In this document: one piece after another, positions 1 through 8,647 of the stretch
Layout: every line of letters starts with the position of its first letter
Position numbering within the stretch: position 1 is the first letter of the stretch
Source: Exiguobacterium sp. BMC-KP
GTDB lineage: Bacteria > Bacillota > Bacilli > Exiguobacteriales > Exiguobacteriaceae
Reading direction: 5' to 3'
NCBI RefSeq assembly: GCF_001275385.1
Contig: NZ_LGIW01000015.1
Coordinates: 1,488,001-1,552,000, forward strand
DNA: 64,000 bases
Position numbers and translations under genes: made by a program
Notes under the pieces: model-generated
Database searches by the model: none
What the model saw: the letters and a program-made list of their open reading frames with translations, nothing else
Told to the model about the DNA's origin: nothing

Positions 1-1346
1 TCATTCAATTCATCGAGTGTCTCGAACTGAGCCGTCATGGATACCGTATCATCTGCTCCATAGGCGTATTGAAGTATATAGCCGCGTTCCGGTAAGTAAC
101 GTGTAATCCGTTCAAGTGTTGGCACAGCAGGCTTAGGCGCCTCTTCGAGTGACTCGACTGTCTGCTTCAATTGAACGACCTCTTGTTTAGACGACTGATC
201 GGATTCAGATTGTAATTGTCGAACGATTTGAATCTGATCGTCTACGGATTCCACCCGGTTAGCGAACTGATCGGTTTGCCAGTATAAATAACCACCAATT
301 AATCCACCAAATAACAATAAAATCAGCGAAGCGACAAGCGGATATTTCGGTGCCTCGTCACTTTCCGGTAAAAGATTGATACGATCCGGTCGCACAGTGG
401 CTAGACCAACGATCGGTAAATAGATGCGTGGAACCGATTGACTATCAATCGTCATCATGTCCGGCACTTCATCTAACTGAAGATCAAAGTTCGAGCGGAA
501 TCGCGTCGCTAATTCATCTCGAAACGGGAAGTCTCCTGCCAAGACGACTGTCTTAATTTCTCGACTTTCTCGAGCGAGCGAGAACCGATAAAAATCCAGT
601 ACCCGTGAAAATTCCAGCAGCATTTCATCCAAGACAAGTTCAACCGTCTGATCATCCGATCGATAGCGGTAATGCAATTGATCCTCGATGACATCTACAT
701 CCCAAGCATCTGCCGAAAACGTATCTACCGAACGAATCAGACGTGGTACACGGTCTTCGATAATAATCAATTGATGGTTCGTTGCGTTCGCATTCCAAAT
801 TAGTAGCGTATCGGTATCCGCTGCCGGATAGTGCGCTTCAAGACCAAAATAGGTTGCCAGTGGTTGTGGTTCCGCAGCCACTAACCGAAGATGTTTTTGT
901 TTAAACAATTGCGTATATTGTTTCAGCGCTTCATTCGGGGCTGCATACAGCATGATTTCACGCTTTTCACCGTCTTCAAGGACAGTGTAATCGAAGTATG
1001 GTTCTTCAAAGGGAAGGACGATGCTATGACCAATCTCCATGAATAAATAACCCCGAATTTGATTCGTCGCAATTGTCTCCGGAATATCAAGCTTCCGCGC
1101 AAGTACGAGTGAACCATCTAGCGCAAGAACGGCTTTCGATCCGCGTGGAACCTTCAATTTCGTCAACAGACTATCAAAAATCAAATCGAGCGAAGCTTCC
1201 GGTTGAAGCCATCCGCCCTGTAAGGTACCTGCCGGAAGAGACACGACAGCGCGTCGTTTCAAGACACCTTTTTTGACGACCGCACCAAAAATAGCGACGT
1301 CCGTAAAATTAAAATAAACATATGTACCTTTACGCCGTTGCGTCAT
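1..1346 (-). CDS. PilM-PilN fusion protein of the type IV pilus, partial at window edge
   Basis: The frame is open from an ATG at 1346 down to base 1 with no stop, so about 448 residues are visible and the C-terminus lies outside. Residues 1 to about 300 look like PilM, the actin-like cytoplasmic ring protein. At about residue 322 comes RINLLPE, the cytoplasmic N-terminal signature of PilN that normally docks into PilM. A single membrane segment follows (about 337-358), then a coiled-coil stretch and the start of a periplasm-type PilN domain. In most pilus systems PilM and PilN are separate genes; here they read as one polypeptide. It is the last visible gene of the leftward pil operon, 18 bp after the prepilin peptidase. 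PilO-like genes would be expected beyond the edge. The domain boundaries are my reading of the translation. Confidence 0.8.
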   Translation of the reverse strand, partial: MTQRRKGTYVYFNFTDVAIFGAVVKKGVLKRRAVVSLPAGTLQGGWLQPEASLDLIFDSLLTKLKVPRGSKAVLALDGSLVLARKLDIPETIATNQIRGYLFMEIGHSIVLPFEEPYFDYTVLEDGEKREIMLYAAPNEALKQYTQLFKQKHLRLVAAEPQPLATYFGLEAHYPAADTDTLLIWNANATNHQLIIIEDRVPRLIRSVDTFSADAWDVDVIEDQLHYRYRSDDQTVELVLDEMLLEFSRVLDFYRFSLARESREIKTVVLAGDFPFRDELATRFRSNFDLQLDEVPDMMTIDSQSVPRIYLPIVGLATVRPDRINLLPESDEAPKYPLVASLILLLFGGLIGGYLYWQTDQFANRVESVDDQIQIVRQLQSESDQSSKQEVVQLKQTVESLEEAPKPAVPTLERITRYLPERGYILQYAYGADDTVSMTAQFETLDELN

Positions 1347-1364
1347 ATGTACGTTCTTCCTTTC

Positions 1365-2120
1365 TTAAAGCAGTAAATCGAGGTACCACGACACCCAATC
1401 ATCCGCAAAATAATATGTAAGTAATGTCCCGATCGCAATGGATGGAACGAATGGAATCGGTTGTTTTCGCTTGACGCGTCCAAGTCCAAGAAGCGTCAGT
1501 CCGATCACTGAACCAACAAATGCTGAGACAAATAAAGCAATAACGACGTGAAGCGGTCCGAGAAAAATCCCAAGTAGTCCGAAGAGCTTGACATCTCCTG
1601 CTCCCATGCCGCGTCGTGAGACAAGAAAAATGATGAACAATAGAACGAATCCAACGATTCCTCCAATAATTGGATTATACCAGTTTTCAAGTGGAGAAAG
1701 GTAGCGCACAATCAAGGCAATTGGTAAAAAGAACAGTAAAATTTTGTTTGGTATAAGCATGTACGCAAGATCAGACATTGTAAGAATAAACAATAGACTA
1801 GTCAGAGCGAGTGTCAGCGCAAGTTCCATTGACCAACCGCACTGCCAAAAGGCATACGCGTAGAGCACGCCACCAACTAGTTCAAGCGCTGGATACTTGA
1901 ATGAAATCGACTGTCCACAAGAACGACACTTCCCACCGAGTACTACATATCCGAGTACTGGCGTCAGTTCGAGTGGTCCAAGCACATGTCCACAGGTCGG
2001 GCAATGGGAACGTGGATGAACGATCGACTCCCCGACCGGAACACGCAAACCAACGACATTCGTAAACGATGTGATCAACAAACCTAACAAGAAAAAATAT
2101 ACCGTGAAGACGATCGTCAT
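1365..2120 (-). CDS. pilD: Type IV prepilin peptidase / N-methyltransferase (PilD/ComC family)
   Basis: A membrane aspartyl protease that removes the leader from type IV prepilins and N-methylates the new N-terminus. The 251-residue length is normal for the A24 family. Two CxxC pairs (C40/C43 and C65/C68) form the zinc motif of the N-terminal domain. Catalytic aspartates are visible as D117 (after TM segments, in MSDL) and D176 in the GxGD motif (GMGAGDVKLF). Six to eight hydrophobic segments are apparent. It lies between the pilin and the PilM-N fusion. It is also where comC sits in B. subtilis, next to folC, so it may process competence pseudopilins as well as the pilins here. A hairpin with a T-run precedes it, so its expression is probably lower than that of the pilin. 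Confidence 0.93.
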   Translation of the reverse strand: MTIVFTVYFFLLGLLITSFTNVVGLRVPVGESIVHPRSHCPTCGHVLGPLELTPVLGYVVLGGKCRSCGQSISFKYPALELVGGVLYAYAFWQCGWSMELALTLALTSLLFILTMSDLAYMLIPNKILLFFLPIALIVRYLSPLENWYNPIIGGIVGFVLLFIIFLVSRRGMGAGDVKLFGLLGIFLGPLHVVIALFVSAFVGSVIGLTLLGLGRVKRKQPIPFVPSIAIGTLLTYYFADDWVSWYLDLLL

Positions 2121-2156
2121 AACACGACCTCCCTTTCAAAAAAGTTCAGAAAAAAA

Positions 2157-2172
2157 CCCCCGAGTAGGGGGG
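2157..2172 (-). terminator. Intercistronic hairpin after the pilin gene
   Basis: On the minus strand a five-pair C/G stem with a short loop is followed directly by seven T residues (2150-2156). It lies between the pilin stop and the pilD ribosome-binding site. It would end most pilin transcripts while letting some read-through reach pilD, a usual way to make much more pilin than peptidase. Confidence 0.7.
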
Positions 2173-2188
2173 AAAGTTATGTTAGTAA

Positions 2189-2716
2189 TTATTCTTTTTC
2201 TTTAACCGCACTACGTTTTAAAGCTGATGGAGCTGCAGCTGCGAAATAAGTATAATCAGCTGATTTACTTGTTAATGTAACTGCATATGTGTAAGTACCA
2301 TTGGATTCAGTAATTACTACATATGAATCTTTATAGTCTGCATCCGAATTTAATGCATCCTTCATATCATCAATATATTTTTTTAAAGAATCCGTTCTCG
2401 GTGTAGCTTCTGTTCCTTTCGAAACTGTATTAGCTGAAATAGCTGTATTATTACTGTTGACTCCAACCTTAACCGTCTCACCAGGCTGTACAGGATTTGA
2501 AGATGTATAGAGCTTCGCTGCTGCAACTAATTGCTTCGCATCAGAAACAACTGCATCCTTACGTGAGTTCTCAATCAATCCACCGATTGCGACGACAGCG
2601 ATTGCTGCGATGATACCTAAGATAACGACAACGACGAGTAACTCAATCAATGTCAGTCCGCGCTCATCGCGCATTTGTTTTGCATCTAACCAGATTTCTT
2701 TTAACCGTTCGATCAT
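2189..2716 (-). CDS. pilA: Type IV pilin, probable major subunit
   Basis: A 175-residue prepilin. A 20-residue charged leader ends in Gly20, followed by LTLIE and a long hydrophobic helix (LLVVVVILGIIAAIAVVAIGG). Glu+5 of the mature protein is present, as needed for assembly; the usual Phe+1 is Leu here. No shorter start has a ribosome-binding site, whereas the chosen ATG follows GGGAGG at good spacing. The globular domain is rich in Asn, Ser, Thr and Ala and has no cysteine, so it lacks the C-terminal disulfide loop of many Gram-negative pilins. It lies between the platform protein PilC and the peptidase, with its own -10 upstream and a hairpin downstream. That arrangement supports a highly expressed major pilin rather than a minor one; this is inference. 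Confidence 0.85.
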   Translation of the reverse strand: MIERLKEIWLDAKQMRDERGLTLIELLVVVVILGIIAAIAVVAIGGLIENSRKDAVVSDAKQLVAAAKLYTSSNPVQPGETVKVGVNSNNTAISANTVSKGTEATPRTDSLKKYIDDMKDALNSDADYKDSYVVITESNGTYTYAVTLTSKSADYTYFAAAAPSALKRSAVKEKE

Positions 2717-2784
2717 TTCATTATGCCTCCCTAGTGCTTTTTTACTGTTCTTGGTTAGTAGGACTTACTATCCAAACGAATACT

Positions 2785-2790
2785 ATTATA
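2785..2790 (-). promoter_or_regulatory. Pilin -10 element
   Basis: TATAAT on the minus strand about 70 bases before the pilin start, in a 137-base AT-rich gap that separates pilC from the pilin. No good -35 is visible at 17 bases, so the promoter may need an activator or be weak. Confidence 0.45.
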
Positions 2791-2853
2791 GTAGCACCAC
2801 ATTTTTTGTAGTTTATGTCTTTTTTTAACAACAGGTAAATGTTTTTACAATTG

Positions 2854-4071
2854 TCAACTTGCTTGAATATCAGAATAAATCTTAAACATTGGTACGACGA
2901 CAGCAATGACGATGACGCCAACGATCGCAGCTAAGACAACGATCAATAACGGTTCGATGATCGATTTCAAACGATCCGTCGTTGTTTCAACTTCGGTTTC
3001 GTAGAAGTTCGCGACTTCTGTCAACATCGAATCGAGGCGACCTGACTCTTCCCCAATCGCAATCATCTGCGTGACGAGTGGCGGGAAATATTTGTTTCGT
3101 TCCAAAGGTTCGTGCATCGGAATACCACGCGACATCGCTTCATTCGCACCAGCGATTCCTTTACGGATGATCCGATTCGTAACGATTCGTTCGGTAATAT
3201 CAAGGGATGCTAAAATCGGCACCGACGCATTAAGCAATACGGATAGACCACGTGTCATCAGAGCGATTTGTGATTTTTGAATCAGCGGTCCGAAGACTGG
3301 AATCATTAACAAGAAACGGTCAAAGAAGAGACGCTGGCGCTCATTCTTAAGATTAAAATACAATAGTCCGATCAAACCAAATGCAATTAATAGCAGTACC
3401 CACCAATAGGCGACGAAAAAGTCAGATACTGCAACGACGAGTTTCGTAATCAAGGGCAATTCACTACCAAGCTGATCAAAGATTGAGGCAAACGTCGGTA
3501 CAACATTCATCATTAGGAAGACCACGACGCCGATTGCGACAAGCGAGACAACCGCCGGGTAGATTAAAGCGGAGATGACTTTTCGTTTGATCTCGTATTG
3601 CTTTTGTAACTGCGTCACGATATTATCTAACGCCTCTTCGAGATTACCACTCGCTTCCCCCGCCATCGCCATACTGACGAAAAACGTATCGAATACACGA
3701 GGATGTTTTTCGATTGCCTGGGAAAACTGAATCCCACTACGCAAATCATCTTCTACTTCGACAAGCGCTCGCTCGAGTGGTTTTGATTCTGTTTGTTTAC
3801 GTAGAATTTCGGTTGCTCTCACAATCGAAACACCTGAGCGGACGAGCGTCGCAAACTGACGCGCATACATGACGAGGTGTTCAATCTTAGGTTTAGCACT
3901 TAAAAACGTAATCTCGGTATTTAACCCTTTTGATTCTTGTTTTTCAAGCAATGTTACGGCAATTTGATCCGTTCGAAGACGTTCTGCCGCCTCTCGCTTT
4001 GACAAGGCAGTGATCTTGCCCTTCTTTCGTTTTCCAGCCATCGTTCGGCCTTCGTAAATAAATACTGCCAT
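2854..4071 (-). CDS. pilC: Type IV pilus inner-membrane platform protein PilC (GspF family)
   Basis: The integral membrane platform on which PilB and PilT act to extend and retract the pilus. The start MAVFIYEGRTMAGKRKKG is typical of the family, and so is the length of 405 residues. Two T2SSF domains are visible: about residues 68-190, beginning LVMYARQFATLVRSGVSI, and about 270-395, beginning IALMTRGLSVLLNASVPI. Hydrophobic spans follow each (about 165-190, 215-240 and 375-400). The gene begins 4 bases after the pilT stop, with a GGGGTGAAGGG ribosome-binding site, so it is translationally linked to the ATPase genes. Confidence 0.94.
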   Translation of the reverse strand: MAVFIYEGRTMAGKRKKGKITALSKREAAERLRTDQIAVTLLEKQESKGLNTEITFLSAKPKIEHLVMYARQFATLVRSGVSIVRATEILRKQTESKPLERALVEVEDDLRSGIQFSQAIEKHPRVFDTFFVSMAMAGEASGNLEEALDNIVTQLQKQYEIKRKVISALIYPAVVSLVAIGVVVFLMMNVVPTFASIFDQLGSELPLITKLVVAVSDFFVAYWWVLLLIAFGLIGLLYFNLKNERQRLFFDRFLLMIPVFGPLIQKSQIALMTRGLSVLLNASVPILASLDITERIVTNRIIRKGIAGANEAMSRGIPMHEPLERNKYFPPLVTQMIAIGEESGRLDSMLTEVANFYETEVETTTDRLKSIIEPLLIVVLAAIVGVIVIAVVVPMFKIYSDIQAS

Positions 4072-4075
4072 CCCT

Positions 4076-5122
4076 TCACCCCGATATGTATGGTGTTGCA
4101 GCAGATGCCGGAATCAAACCGCGGCTGACCAAATCTTGTAAAGCCATCTGCATCGTTTGCATGCCATATTGTTTACCCGTCTGTAAAACGGATTGAATCT
4201 GATATTCCTTACCCGTCCGAATCAAGTTGGAGACGGCTGGTGTATCAACCATAATTTCTAAGGCCGCAACACGTCCCGTTCCATCTGATCGTGGCATGAG
4301 GCGTTGCGAGATGACGCCTGCTAATACGTTCGCTAGCTGTGCCCGAATCTGATCTTGTTGCTCCGACGGGAATACATCGATGATTCGACTGACCGTCGAC
4401 GCAGCTGTTGCCGTATGCACCGTCGCAAAGACGAGATGACCCGTTTCTGCAGCCGTTACCGCTGTTGCAATCGTTTCAAGATCGCGCATTTCTCCCAGTA
4501 AAATAACATCCGGGTCCTGACGAAGTGCTGAACGCAATCCCGTCGAAAAACGAGGTGCGTCAATTCCAATCTCACGCTGGTCGATTAAGCTTTTTCGATG
4601 ACTATGTAAGTACTCAATCGGATCTTCCAGTGTAATGATTCGTTTATACATCGTTTGATTGATTTCGTTAATCATCGCAGCAAGCGTCGTCGACTTACCG
4701 GAACCAGTCGGACCGGTCACAAGAATGAGACCGTGTGGCTTCGTCAGAAAACGCTTGATTACCGGAGGAAGTCCCAGCTGTTCGAGTGAGGGAACTTCTG
4801 TCGGGATTGTTCGAAAGGCCATTGATAATGCTCCTCGTTGATAAAAACAATTGACCCGGTATCGTGCAACACCCGTCACACCAAATGAAAAATCAATATC
4901 TCGATCTTGTTTCAGTTGCTGATACATGTCTTCCGTAATCAAAGATTGGACAAATCCATCAATAATGACAGGCTTCATCTTCTCTGATCCATATGGCGTC
5001 AACGTCCCATTGATTCGAAAAACAGGTGGGGATCCGGCCGTTAAGTGGACATCGGATGCCCCCCGTTCTTTCGAAGACCGAAGAATATCTTCGATTTGGG
5101 CACGTTCCATCGTTTGATTCAT
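4076..5122 (-). CDS. pilT: Pilus retraction ATPase PilT
   Basis: A hexameric cytoplasmic ATPase that powers pilus retraction and twitching. At 348 residues it has the PilT size and the N-terminal signature GASDVHLTAGSPPVFRINGTL. Walker A GPTGSGKS is at 137-144, followed by the ATLEDP-type Asp box (TLEDPIEYLH), Walker B (DVILLGEMRD) and the His box (GHLVFATVHT). The C-terminal SNLIRTGKEYQI region matches the PilT-specific AIRNLIRE motif, which separates it from PilB. It overlaps pilB by 4 bases (ATGA). A dedicated PilT implies retractile pili, not a competence-only pseudopilus. Confidence 0.93.
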   Translation of the reverse strand: MNQTMERAQIEDILRSSKERGASDVHLTAGSPPVFRINGTLTPYGSEKMKPVIIDGFVQSLITEDMYQQLKQDRDIDFSFGVTGVARYRVNCFYQRGALSMAFRTIPTEVPSLEQLGLPPVIKRFLTKPHGLILVTGPTGSGKSTTLAAMINEINQTMYKRIITLEDPIEYLHSHRKSLIDQREIGIDAPRFSTGLRSALRQDPDVILLGEMRDLETIATAVTAAETGHLVFATVHTATAASTVSRIIDVFPSEQQDQIRAQLANVLAGVISQRLMPRSDGTGRVAALEIMVDTPAVSNLIRTGKEYQIQSVLQTGKQYGMQTMQMALQDLVSRGLIPASAATPYISG

Positions 5123-6783
5123 TCTGAAATCACCGTCCGTAAAATCTCTTCAGTCGTTGTAATGCCATCTGCTACCTTCGATAGACCATCGGCAAGCAAG
5201 AAACGTTGACCTTGCGATTTAACGTATGCGGTCACGTCACTTTCCGTCGATTGATTCATGATCATGCGTCGCAAGACTTCATCAATCATGATGACTTCCT
5301 GAATCGCGACACGTCCGCGATATCCAGTCATGTTACAAGAAGAACAGCCACGTCCTCGCATGACAGTCGTCGCCTCGATTCCTTCTTGATCAAACAGTTC
5401 CTGTTCCCGCGTTGACAGCGGATGGACTTCTCCACAGTCCCGACAAACACGGCGGACGAGTCGTTGTGCGATTAACCCACTAAGCGAAGCTGCAACGAGG
5501 AACGATTCAACGCCCATATCGATTAATCGTGTAATTGAACTAACTGCTGAGTTTGTATGGAGCGTCGATAGAACTAAGTGTCCTGTCAAAGAAGCACGAA
5601 TCGAAATTTCTGCTGTTTCAATATCGCGAATCTCACCGACCATGACGACGTTCGGATCTTGACGGAGAATCGAACGGAGACCACTCGCAAACGTCAAGCC
5701 GATCTTCGCATTAACTTGGACCTGGTTGATGCCATCCACTTGATATTCGACAGGATCTTCGACGGTGATGATGTTCCGTGACTCGTCATTCAACTCATTT
5801 AATGCCGCATACAACGTCGATGATTTCCCTGAACCGGTTGGTCCGGTAATCAAAATAATACCGTTCGGTCGTTTTAACATTTCTCGGAACTGTGATTCAT
5901 TCCGTGAGCTGAAACCAATTTTAGAGATTGAAATATTCGAATTGGAACTATCAAGAATTCGAATAACGACTTTTTCCCCGTATACGGTAGGTAATGTAGA
6001 AACACGGAAGTCGTAGGCTAGTCCATTAAATACATATTTAATTCGTCCATCTTGCGGTAACCGGGATTCAGTAATATCAAGCTCACTCATGACCTTGATC
6101 CGTGTCGTTAAAATACTTTGAATCTGCTTCGGATAATTGTTTTCAGTTCGAAGTTCTCCATCGATTCGAATTCGAATCGTCATCGATGTTTCCTGTGGAT
6201 CCATATGAATGTCGGATGCCCGTTGCGCAATCGCATTTTCTAAAATTTGATTAACGAGTCGAATGATCGGTGCATCTTCACGAGTCACCACGTCGCGCGA
6301 CTGGTCCATCTCAGTCATATCATCAGACTCCAACAAATCGCGTAGCGATGAATCGATATCATAATATTTCAAAATCGTTCGTCTGATTTCGTCCCGTGTC
6401 GCGATACCTACGTCAATCACTAGACCCGTCTGCATCCGTAAATCATCGATTGCAATCAAATCCATCGGATCCGCCATAGCAATAAATAAACGATTCCCTT
6501 CACGATAGACCGGAACTAACGTATGTCGCTGCGCTAATTCTTTCGAAATCAACTTTGTTACCGCGACATCGACCGGATAATTATACAGTTGAATGATCGG
6601 AATCTTTAATTGATGATGGAGCGCTTCTAGTAACTGTTGTTCCGTCAAATGACCGAGGCGGAGTAACGCGTCACCCAATTTTTCAGTTGGTCGTTTTACA
6701 GAAAGTGCCTCATCGATTTGACTCTCTGTCACTAAACTCTCTTCGATTAACATTTCACCGAGTCGTTTTCGCTTCATCGCCAT
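5119..6783 (-). CDS. pilB: Pilus extension ATPase PilB (GspE family)
   Basis: The ATPase that drives pilin polymerisation. The 554-residue chain has an N-terminal MshEN/GspE_N domain (about 1-150), which in relatives binds PilM or cyclic-di-GMP. The motor domain follows, with GPTGSGKSS, EDPVEYQ, Walker B (NVVMVGEIRD) and the His box GHLVLSTLHT. Near the C-terminus a four-cysteine zinc motif is complete (CRDC then, about 30 residues on, CSSC), as expected for PilB/GspE. It precedes pilT with a 4-base overlap and follows a small membrane protein gene by 8 bases. Confidence 0.93.
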   Translation of the reverse strand: MAMKRKRLGEMLIEESLVTESQIDEALSVKRPTEKLGDALLRLGHLTEQQLLEALHHQLKIPIIQLYNYPVDVAVTKLISKELAQRHTLVPVYREGNRLFIAMADPMDLIAIDDLRMQTGLVIDVGIATRDEIRRTILKYYDIDSSLRDLLESDDMTEMDQSRDVVTREDAPIIRLVNQILENAIAQRASDIHMDPQETSMTIRIRIDGELRTENNYPKQIQSILTTRIKVMSELDITESRLPQDGRIKYVFNGLAYDFRVSTLPTVYGEKVVIRILDSSNSNISISKIGFSSRNESQFREMLKRPNGIILITGPTGSGKSSTLYAALNELNDESRNIITVEDPVEYQVDGINQVQVNAKIGLTFASGLRSILRQDPNVVMVGEIRDIETAEISIRASLTGHLVLSTLHTNSAVSSITRLIDMGVESFLVAASLSGLIAQRLVRRVCRDCGEVHPLSTREQELFDQEGIEATTVMRGRGCSSCNMTGYRGRVAIQEVIMIDEVLRRMIMNQSTESDVTAYVKSQGQRFLLADGLSKVADGITTTEEILRTVISE

Positions 6784-6791
6784 TTAGTCCG

Positions 6792-7106
6792 TCATCCTTC
6801 CGCATGCCATGATTCGTCTTCAATCATTACAGTTCGCTTTTGTTTCTTTTCATCAATCAGACTCGTAACGCCTCCCGTTACGACACACAGTAATACCATA
6901 CCGATTGCTACAAAGGGATTACTAATCCAATCCAACTGAACACTGAAATAGATCAGTGTCACAATGATAATCGCTGCGATAGATAATACTGACTTCGCCT
7001 GAATCGAGGTCACATATGGAATCGTCACCGCAAACATCAATCCACAAATGATTGTCGCAAGTCCGATGATGATTCCAAGTTCAATTGCAATCGTCGTCCA
7101 ATTCAT
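6792..7106 (-). CDS. Small membrane protein of the pil operon
   Basis: A 104-residue protein with about three hydrophobic segments (near 5-25, 32-52 and 60-82) and a charged, probably cytoplasmic tail. I do not recognise the family. The start at 7106 (MNWTTIAIEL) is preferred over the longer frame to 7151 because GGAGGGAAGAGT precedes it and it avoids overlap with the upstream stop at 7123. It sits between the VanW/G5-like gene and pilB, so co-transcription with the motor genes is very likely; a pilus role is only inferred from that. Confidence 0.75.
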   Translation of the reverse strand: MNWTTIAIELGIIIGLATIICGLMFAVTIPYVTSIQAKSVLSIAAIIIVTLIYFSVQLDWISNPFVAIGMVLLCVVTGGVTSLIDEKKQKRTVMIEDESWHAEG

Positions 7107-7122
7107 ACTCTTCCCTCCTCGT

Positions 7123-8472
7123 TTAGCCGACAGCTTCTCCTGTCGACTCATCTTCTACCGGTGAAGCGGGATCACCTTGATCATTCTCATCTGGTGTCGC
7201 TGGTGAATCTGGACTGTCCGGTGAAGTAGGTGTCTCTGGCGTTTCAACTGTTCCATCCGTTTGTGGATCTTCAGAATTCGGATCAGTTGATGTTTCTGAA
7301 TCCGTTTCTTCAGGTGGTGTTTCTTCAGATGGCGTTTCTTCGGTTGGTGGAACCACGACAGGAGCTTGTTCTTCTTGACTACTCTTTGTGATGACAGCTG
7401 GCACCGCTGCATAAAAATCTAAAGAAAGTAGTTTTTTCTTTTCGCCCTTAGCTGTTTTCATTACACGGTAGACTTCAATCGATTTCCCTTCTTCACCGGC
7501 TTGCGTGTCATTTGTCGTCCCGGCTGAAAGAGTAGCTGAGTAACGTGTAATGGTTCTAAATGGAATCGTCTTTTCACCTTCCATCACAACAGTCACTGCC
7601 TCTTTTATTGGGGCTCCGCGTAGTTCAATCGTCACGTCGCTTCCCTCTTGCGTGGCGACGAGGCGATAAATCGATGCTTGCGTATTTCGAACAGCAAAAT
7701 CTGTTTTTTCGTCAATTTTGACATCGTATCCTAGCGTAATATCATCGGGGAGTGTCGCATGTGGCATCCGTTCCACGATTTCAAATGGTGTTTTTGCGAA
7801 CAATTCGTATAATTTACTTCCAACGTAAGAAGCAGCAATTGGATCCATGCCATACGTTTTTACATTCATTAATTGATCCGGCTTAATTTCGACGTTAGCC
7901 ATACTTGTGATCATCTGTTCCTCTGCTGCTGAACGTGTTGAGAACGTGACACTCGATACGACCTCACCTTCAGCAGACGACACTGACGTTTGTGAAGGAT
8001 CAAAATTCCCTTCAGCTAATGTCTTGCTTGTATTCGTTAACCATGTTTTAAATGCTTCCGTTTGTTCTTGCGAATAGCTGACAGGTTGTGTAGATAGGAA
8101 ACTTTGTAGCATTTCCTCATCGATTGAGAGAATTAAGTCTCCCCCCGTTTTCAGAGATGCTTTTTTAACAGATTCCTCAGAATCAAATGTCACTAATTCA
8201 GTTGGTACCGGTAAAGTTTCTTCTCCTGTACCCGTCGTCAACGGTGTTTTTTTGGACCATTCTGTAATCGCTTTTTGGACTGCGGATTCAGCTTCTTTAC
8301 GACTCATCCCGCTTACGGGAACAGATCCAACTTTAGCTGTTTCAGAAAAAGTCGTCTGTTCGGTCGCCTTTCCGGTAAAAGAAATTAAGGCGAACGATGG
8401 TACATAAATCAAAGCTACGAGTAAGACGAGTAAAAGTGTATGTATAACAAAACGCTTTGGATTGATCATCAT
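7123..8472 (-). CDS. VanW/G5-like membrane-anchored protein heading the pil operon
   Basis: A 449-residue protein with an N-terminal signal anchor (about 10-33) and a region VGSVPVSGMSRKEAESAVQK (48-67) like the peptidoglycan-binding-type repeats ahead of VanW domains. About 210-288 resembles the C-terminal half of VanW (SKLYELFAKTPFEIVERMPH, then LGYD and DFAVRN). About 295-362 is G5-like, then comes a low-complexity tail rich in Pro, Glu, Thr and Ser. The GGGxCQ motif of full VanW domains is absent. G5 domains are often linked to cell-wall sugar binding, so a role in fitting the pilus through the wall is plausible but inferred. It is the first gene of the leftward pilus operon and diverges from the minor pilin genes. 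Confidence 0.65.
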   Translation of the reverse strand: MMINPKRFVIHTLLLVLLVALIYVPSFALISFTGKATEQTTFSETAKVGSVPVSGMSRKEAESAVQKAITEWSKKTPLTTGTGEETLPVPTELVTFDSEESVKKASLKTGGDLILSIDEEMLQSFLSTQPVSYSQEQTEAFKTWLTNTSKTLAEGNFDPSQTSVSSAEGEVVSSVTFSTRSAAEEQMITSMANVEIKPDQLMNVKTYGMDPIAASYVGSKLYELFAKTPFEIVERMPHATLPDDITLGYDVKIDEKTDFAVRNTQASIYRLVATQEGSDVTIELRGAPIKEAVTVVMEGEKTIPFRTITRYSATLSAGTTNDTQAGEEGKSIEVYRVMKTAKGEKKKLLSLDFYAAVPAVITKSSQEEQAPVVVPPTEETPSEETPPEETDSETSTDPNSEDPQTDGTVETPETPTSPDSPDSPATPDENDQGDPASPVEDESTGEAVG

Positions 8473-8520
8473 CTGTTTCCTTTCTGTATGAATTAATCAT
8501 TTCAGGTGCCTAGTATTTCC

Positions 8521-8549
8521 ATTATAATGAATATCATGATGAAACATAA
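8521..8549 (-). promoter_or_regulatory. Putative promoter of the leftward pil operon
   Basis: TATAAT (8521-8526) with TTATGT 17 bases upstream on the minus strand, about 50 bases before the VanW/G5-like gene. The -35 is poor. The 175-base gap is shared with the divergent minor pilin operon, for which I could not pick a convincing promoter. Confidence 0.45.
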
Positions 8550-8647
8550 GTCTATCCTGACAATTCTTTTCTCTAACTGTGAATGTCTGTAGGTTTTGAA
8601 CTTCATCCAATTGATGTTTTTTCCGATAGAAATGAAGAGGTGAGCAT

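Noticed and set aside
7155-7412. Lys/His-rich 85-residue frame within the VanW-like gene
   Set aside because: Artifact of the Pro/Glu/Thr repeat tail read in another frame.
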